From the NCBI GenBank assembly GCA_020746105.1, contig CM036622.1:37735477-37799476 (forward strand): a stretch of DNA of 64,000 bases. The letters run 5' to 3'. The notes under the pieces were generated by a model. It saw nothing but the letters and a program-made list of their open reading frames with translations, had not been told where the DNA came from and made no database searches. The stretch's first letter is position 1; each line of letters opens with the position of its first letter. Below, piece after piece: positions 57,701 through 64,000 of the stretch. The DNA comes from Trogon surrucura. Taxonomy: Eukaryota; Chordata; Aves; Trogoniformes; Trogonidae. The translations under genes were made by a program, and so were the position numbers.

Positions 57701-60700
57701 TTAACCAACTAGTGGCTCATGGAACCAATGTAACCAGGGGGAACTCTTGAAATGGTTAGGAAGGATATAACCAAAGTAACTTTCAACAGCACAGACATAC
57801 TATTTCAAATGCAAACTACATAGTTCTACTCTGGTTTACAAGTACGCAGTTCTTTCTGTAAAATCTTAATGTAATCCAAGAACAAAGACTATAATTTGTG
57901 TTGTCCTCCCTCCTCCCAAATTATCTTGTTAATGTAATACCTTCCAAAGTTTCATGCAACACAAACCATTTTTTTTACAGTAAGTCTCTCGCACCTACCA
58001 GTATTTTTTTGAAAGTCCAACAGCAAACAGCAGGCACTTTTGTCAGCATTGTAATTTTTCAGGTCCTTAGCTATTTCAGTGCGTGTGTACGTGGAGAGAA
58101 CTTCAAGTAAGTGACTGAATGCATTACTTAATACTGAAAATTCTCCATGTCTTTCAAGTAAAATTTTAAATATGGTAAAACCTCCCAATTACTATATATC
58201 AATGCTTTTTATTCATTAACTGTGATTTACTGATGCTCTAAGCAAGTTATTCCAGGAAGAAATTTAGAAAAATCACCTGCTTTGGAGAGATGACAAAAAA
58301 CCCCACCCCTCTTACCTTCCAAACAATCTGAACTTCTCACTTAAGCTGTTGTTCTACAAATAGCTAAAAAAAGCAAGATTTTAATCCTGTATATACAAAT
58401 CCCATGCACCCTCTAACTTAGCTTGTCACTCATTTCCAGTATCCAGAAAACTTTAAAAGTTCAACTAGTCCACTTACTTGTAGCTAGGGAAAAAAAAAAG
58501 TAACTTATCTTCTTCAGACAGCAAAGCTGAAAACGTGACAAACATCTAACAAAAACATGCTTCAGCTGCCCAAGCTGATATATCTTCCTATGTGACAAAA
58601 TATATCCCCCTCCCCAGACTTACGAATTGTATTTTGACGTATCCCATGCCTTGGAAGTTCCATATAAGGGAATCCCATCAACGGTTAATTGTAATAATTA
58701 TTTCTAATACTATGTACAGCATGTCCCAAAAGTCATGTTTCACTCGTTGGCTCTTGTGATACACAAACAAGTCATTTTACATTACTTTGAAAAGTTATTC
58801 TCATCAGTAGTACCAGTTATTTTAAGATCCCATGTTTATGCTCAGAGGCAAAAAATACTCTTCATAAGTTTTAATGAAAACATTCCAGAAGTTTTCATTC
58901 TACAAATCAAAAGCAGAACAGAATGGCTAAGCTACACTGACATCTTGGCTAAGAATTTTTACAAAGATCTCTCCCTAAAAGACCTGTTGCCCTTGAAAAT
59001 GAAATATGTCCACATACAGGCTGCTTTACAGACCTGTACTACCACTGTTGAGTGACACACAGAACTACATGTTGTAGTACCAACTTCCTTCTTAAAAATT
59101 TGCCCAAAGACAATATAGAAACACTGATAATTTAACAACTATTTAACTTGTCATAATTTACTTAGAGCTGCAAGAATACAGATTGTTTAATACACGCTTG
59201 TATCACCGATAAAAGTGCCCATTTTCCCATGCTATAACCAGCAGCTTTCATGCCAACTTTTCTGAAAAGGTTTCCTAACAAACCAGGGTTGATGGGATCT
59301 CTGAAACCCATTCCCATCTCTCCAGCTGAGATCTCAATCCATTGCTCGATTTCAGTTTTATTGCACAGAGGGAACAGAGACTCACAACTGGTTGCAGAAA
59401 CTGGAAGCCGGGCAGGGAGGAAACCGAGAGCGAGGGCAGATCCCTGCCACGGGTCAGGGCGTTGGGAGCGGGCAGGCAAACCATCCAAACCCCGCTGGCC
59501 AAAGCCCAACTTGTGGCCGCATGCCCGGCTGCTGCTGGCTGGACCATCGCAGGGGACAAGCGGTGGGTTACTACAGCAGGCATTTATGTGGGGGGCGAGG
59601 GGGAGAAAGAAAAGTGCAATAGAGAGATGGAAAGGGAAAGTAACAAAAACATTTAAGGAAGGGTCTAGGAGACAAGCTGCTGGAGGGCAGGCTTCAGTCT
59701 GCTCTTACATGTTTTGACTTGGAAGTGCTTCCATATGTAGTTTTAAATTAACATGATTTGAAGGAGCTGTACTGTTTCGCTAACTACCCAGGGGTGTGAC
59801 CTTACGTATCTTCAAAGAACATTACTTTATTAACGTTCACATCAGTCTTGGGGGCTTTAGAGATGGCAAAACATTTGGTGAAGTTAACACACCATTCTGA
59901 CAGATGTTGAGGGAGGAGATAGCAGAAAAGATCAGACCAGAAATCCGAAAAATCATTTGGTAAAAGCACAGGTCCAAGAGTAGAATAATAGGCTGACTCA
60001 GTACAGACTTTCAGTTATCTCTTTACTCAACTGAAGTGGATAGGTGGAAACAATTGCAGTTGATGTGGAAGGAACAGATTACCAAGTAAACTAAAATGAA
60101 ATTTTGATCCACCTAGGAGGGTGGAAAAGAGTCCATTGCACACTTCTGGTCCAGATGTAATGGTGGGGACTCTGGTCAACTTACTGAGGTCCTGATAACA
60201 AAACTGCTTCAACCATGTCAAAATCACAGGGGTCCTGCTCTGTTTTACCCTGAGTGGACTCAAGGGCCAAGTTAAACTGGCTGAAATACAACAGCCATCT
60301 CTTCAACCACACATGCCATCAGAAACACAACTAAGAAAGAAACAGCAATTTGTAACAGTGTGGGAAGTAAAAAGATAAAAACTCAGATTGATCATAATAC
60401 TGAGACTACCCAAGCAATACCTGGTGCATGGTGTAAGGGTGAGAATTCATGTAATTCACTTAATCTCACTGTGGAGTTGGCTCAATAAGAAATTTAATTT
60501 TAAATGTCTGTAAGGTTCTTTTGAGGATTATATTTTGAAAGAGAAAAGACACTTCACACAATCCTACTGATGTACTATACGTCATTATCGCTTGGAGGCA
60601 TAGGTCTTTCACACGTAACTAGAATGCATTTCAAACTGGACAGTGCTCTGAAATAAGAACATGAAACTTCAATTCTTCCTGTGGCTGTAATCCATTTGCA

Positions 60701-63700
60701 ACAGATCTCCAGATCTGTAAGCGTCACATCCAATGTCAGTACCCCCAAGGACAGAGAGACACAGAGAAGGTTTCTTCTTCAAATGGTGAAGGGATCTTGC
60801 TAACAAAGCCAGAACTGATGAAATGTTCTTTATAGCCTGAGAACTAACAACCCACTTAACTAAGGGCAAGCAGACTGAAGCAGCTTTATTTGGAGCCAAG
60901 GAGCAGAAGTGTCATATGCATCACTACACAGACAAACTAAGTCACCTGTCCTAAAGGCTGGCTAGGAAGTGAAACAAAGAATAAAATTTAACATAGGCTG
61001 GTATCAGTTCCAAAGCAGGAAAGATGCCATCACTACAGAAGTAAAAATAGGTTCAAAGTCTTGCAGAATTATAAAATTTAGTTATTGAGTCTCACTGAGA
61101 TAAAGATTAAATAGAACCTGGGCACTGCTTGAAATTAAACAGCAGTTTCCTTGTAGATCTTTTCCTAGGAGCTAATCGTCAAATCATGACAGAGTAAGAT
61201 TCCTTCCGATATGAAACGGAGGCTGTTATTACCATCATATAAAGAACTGAACAGGTATGGAGGGGGCATAGGTCTTGTTTCCTCTTAAGCACCACTCAAT
61301 AGATGTCGACATTGTGGAGGTATGCAACTACTGGTTCTAACTAGGCAGACTATTGTGAAGGGTCCCTGAAAAGGGACAGAGCTGGAGAATTATGCTGTGG
61401 CAACAGAGCAAATCAAATCCTAGAGCTCCTACCTGTAAAGTCCATGCTAAACCATTTGATGTTATTTTACATAAATGTAGTGTGAAAGACTACCAGTCCA
61501 GCTCTACAGAGAGGTGGCCAATGCAGACTAGTTCACAGCTCCCATTTGTGTTCAGGGACACAATCTGCACCAAGAGTTTGGAAGGGCCACTGCCTGTAGT
61601 TGTTGCAGTGATGGAAGCACCCTTCACAGACTGCTTACAACGCTTTCCTTGTGCTGGCTAGTGGAACAGGAGATTGCTCTGCAGCATATTCTCTTCTTCG
61701 AGAGAAGGTGTTAAAAATGTCAAACGACAGGAAAATACCCACAGAATACTCAAAGGAGTAAAAGGTTTTCCTGCTTGAGAGCTGTATATGGAGAAACTGA
61801 AGGAAAGCTCCTCGACTTAGCTGTCACTATACATGAGCTCTGCAGCCACAACTGTTTCCACTTCAGAAGGCAGGTGTCAAACATCATGTGCTGTGTCCTC
61901 TGCAGCCTTGAAGACAGGCTTTGGGTCCGAGATTCAGAAAAAGCATGCAACCTCCAAGGTAGCAGAGTTCTCATCACAGGACCGCAAACAAAATACAAGT
62001 ATTCCAATTCAGACCAGCAAAAGATGACAGAGTTTAACTAAAAGTGTTCAGGAAGGGGTAGGGGAGAAACATTCATGATAACCAATTTATTTCAACAAGG
62101 TAGCTGAAAGGGAACAAACTGGCTCTAGTTGCACTCTGCCTTGTGACCCAGAGTGAAAGCATTGAATTTTCTCTACAGTGTGTCGCCGGTACTGCAAATG
62201 GAGGAGAGTTCTCCACAGGGCAGAATGAAAAGCTACACATGACTACTTATTTACTTATTCAAATCCTTTTTCACCTTCACCCATACCACCCAGACAGAAA
62301 AGGGAGCCTACTTGATCCAAGGGTGGGGTGAGGCTGTGGAGGAAAAGCAATCACAAACCAGAGAACAAGAATTAATAGCAGAGAAATCCACAGTGGGCAT
62401 TGCTGTCAGCTCATCCATCTGGAAAGCGGGACTCCTAACATGCACTCAGCTAAGCTATGGAAACCACAATATATGCTCCATTCCTGTGGGAGAGGATGGT
62501 TTAATGAGACAGCCAACAAAAAAAGCCGCAGCATTGCAGTTTTTCAAAAATAAGAGAAATTCAAACTGGAGCGAATACATGTTTAACAGTTACAATGCTA
62601 CAGATGTTGGTATTTTAGTTCAAAAGATTACAAGGTGGCAATAATTCACTTTTGACATGTTAAAAAAAAAAAGAGCTTCTTCACTATGCTTCCTGTTTTG
62701 AAGGACAGATTAAAAGAGCTTACTGTAAAACAACAAAGATTAAGTATTCACAGTTACCAACTTGTTTTGCTCATCATCACAGAATAAAGTCTTTGTTTTG
62801 AAAGCAAAAACACATTACTGGAATTATAGACCAGTAGTCAGCAAATCTGAGTCTACTGGAAACCTTACCCAATTACTAAATTATGTATTACCCTTCCATC
62901 ACAAATTTAATCCAAATGGTAGCTTTTAAAATTACCTGTTGTCTGCCATATTCAGATATTTTAACATTTATTTCTTTTAGGACAGAATACAGTGCTATAC
63001 AGACACCAAACTTTACTCCTAAGAGAAGCTGAACTGGAAATGGGCACATTCCATGGTTTATGACTTCCAAATACTTCACAATATAATTCACTCAAGATGG
63101 TCGTTAGCTTCTATTATCATGCTTCCTTTTTTCCATTTAAAAATTTAACACCTGTATTAAATACTATTTCTATACCTAATACTATATTTCAGCCTATCCA
63201 CATAAAGTGTTTGCTATAGACCCTGTGGTGAGCATTTACATAATAACTCTATTTGGCAATTACAGTAAGGAGGTGGAAAATGACAAGTGAGACAACAACA
63301 TTTGACAGCAGAGCTCAAAGCCAGTGAAGATGTACGGCAGAAATTCAAATCTTCCTAAATACAGCCCTTGCAGTACTGAAAGCTGCACTTCATGTTGGAA
63401 ACCAGCTTCAAGTGTTCAGTTTCCAGTTTCAGCCATAAAGTTTTCTCTTGGGATGATGAAAACCCTCTGGTTTGCCTTACTCCAGAATGACGAAACTTTT
63501 TGAAAATCAACAGATTAATTATTTCATAATTCAAATGTGACAAAATTCTTTATAAAGCACAATATTAGCCTGGTTAATTATTTTAACAGTAGTATCTTCT
63601 GGGTTTACATGTAAAATGTATGAGTTCTGTGAAATAATTACGAAAACAATGTATGAATAATGCAATGAAATTCACTGTCATTTTGTACTAGTAAGTAGTG

Positions 63701-64000
63701 TTTTAAGGAATCTTTACATGCACGTGTTGATACCCATATGAAGAAAATACTAAATATTTAAATACTTTAAAAGCAGTATTGCCTTTTATGTTCATATTTG
63801 TATTTGATAGCTAACTCCAGTAGCAGCAGAATAGATCAATTAGCTTCTATGAAAACCAGTATGTTTATTTCTTTAATTAATACAAAACTTGTGATATTTT
63901 TATCCTTAAAGCTGTATTATAAAGACCATCTCACATCACACCAATTACCTTAGCTTTCTTAACTATGCTTAGAAAAACACTTCAGGGACTTCTTAAATAC
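54738..64000 (-). other. MINDY3 intron running to the right edge
   Basis: At least 9.2 kb without a recognised exon. The preceding exon should end in a sequence like ETHLTVFFAK (with the catalytic histidine); no such minus-strand match was found. GC-richer patches at 56440-56650, 56820-57030 and 59380-59610 have no recognisable content. One microsatellite lies at 57361. Confidence 0.65.
57361..57384. repeat. (GT)n-(AT)n microsatellite
   Basis: A GT run then an AT run lie in the MINDY3 intron. Confidence 0.9.

Noticed and set aside
59162-59717. Overlapping frames of 76-155 codons in a GC-richer patch
   Set aside because: Frames are open on both strands, and there is no recognisable domain or MINDY3 similarity.
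62888-63091. Possible MINDY3 upstream exon (67-codon minus frame)
   Set aside because: The translation does not match any MINDY3 segment I can recall and lacks matching phases.
1-64000. CRISPR arrays, bacterial operons, rRNA or tRNA genes
   Set aside because: None seen; the window is vertebrate nuclear DNA. The tRNA-complementary 18-mer at 24020 is a retroviral primer site, not a tRNA gene.

Overview
The window is avian nuclear DNA. The evidence is CR1 LINE fragments ending in the short AGAATCAT-type tail repeat, bird-type ERVL long terminal repeats, compact introns, and vertebrate genes with canonical GT-AG exons. Two host genes lie on the minus strand. The species cannot be fixed from sequence alone.

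Positions 1-32560 hold the 5' part of ITGA8 (integrin alpha-8). Eight coding exons encode residues 1-277: the signal peptide and the first blades of the beta-propeller. The gene starts in a very GC-rich CpG island at about 31330-32560 and runs leftward off the window; exon 9 onward is not present. Phases and splice sites agree at every junction. Positions 45777-54737 hold the last five coding exons of MINDY3 (formerly FAM188A), with its 3' UTR to the left and the rest of the gene beyond the right edge. The ITGA8-MINDY3 order and shared orientation match the arrangement I recall at human 10p13, which supports ITGA8 over ITGAV or ITGA5.

ITGA8 intron 2 (11810-31409) carries an apparently whole endogenous retrovirus at 23204-30313, in the opposite sense to the gene. 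It has two 809-bp LTRs with no difference found by eye, a 5-bp target duplication (TACAC), a primer binding site of the lysine tRNA(1,2) type, a gag-like and a pol frame, a polypurine tract and no envelope gene. Its polymerase is of the class III / ERVL (spuma-related) type. Its Gag-like protein is unusual: three hydrophobic segments at the N-terminus, a cluster of N-glycosylation sequons between them, a long coiled coil, and no zinc knuckle.

The same intron has an older ERVL-type solo LTR (15502-16086), an old CR1 (about 16530-16930) and a CR1 fragment with a 192-codon open frame (about 19435-20250). The interval between the genes (32560-44868) contains a CR1 piece, an LTR-like remnant (about 38640-39522), a diverged solo LTR of the same family as the provirus (40506-41317, TSD CTTAA), and a GC-rich block with an imperfect 180-bp tandem duplication followed by an unrecognised 336-codon open frame (43216-44226).

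The two host genes do not act in one pathway: ITGA8 is an RGD-binding adhesion receptor subunit and MINDY3 a deubiquitinase. The rest is intronic or intergenic AT-rich DNA in which I see no further gene.
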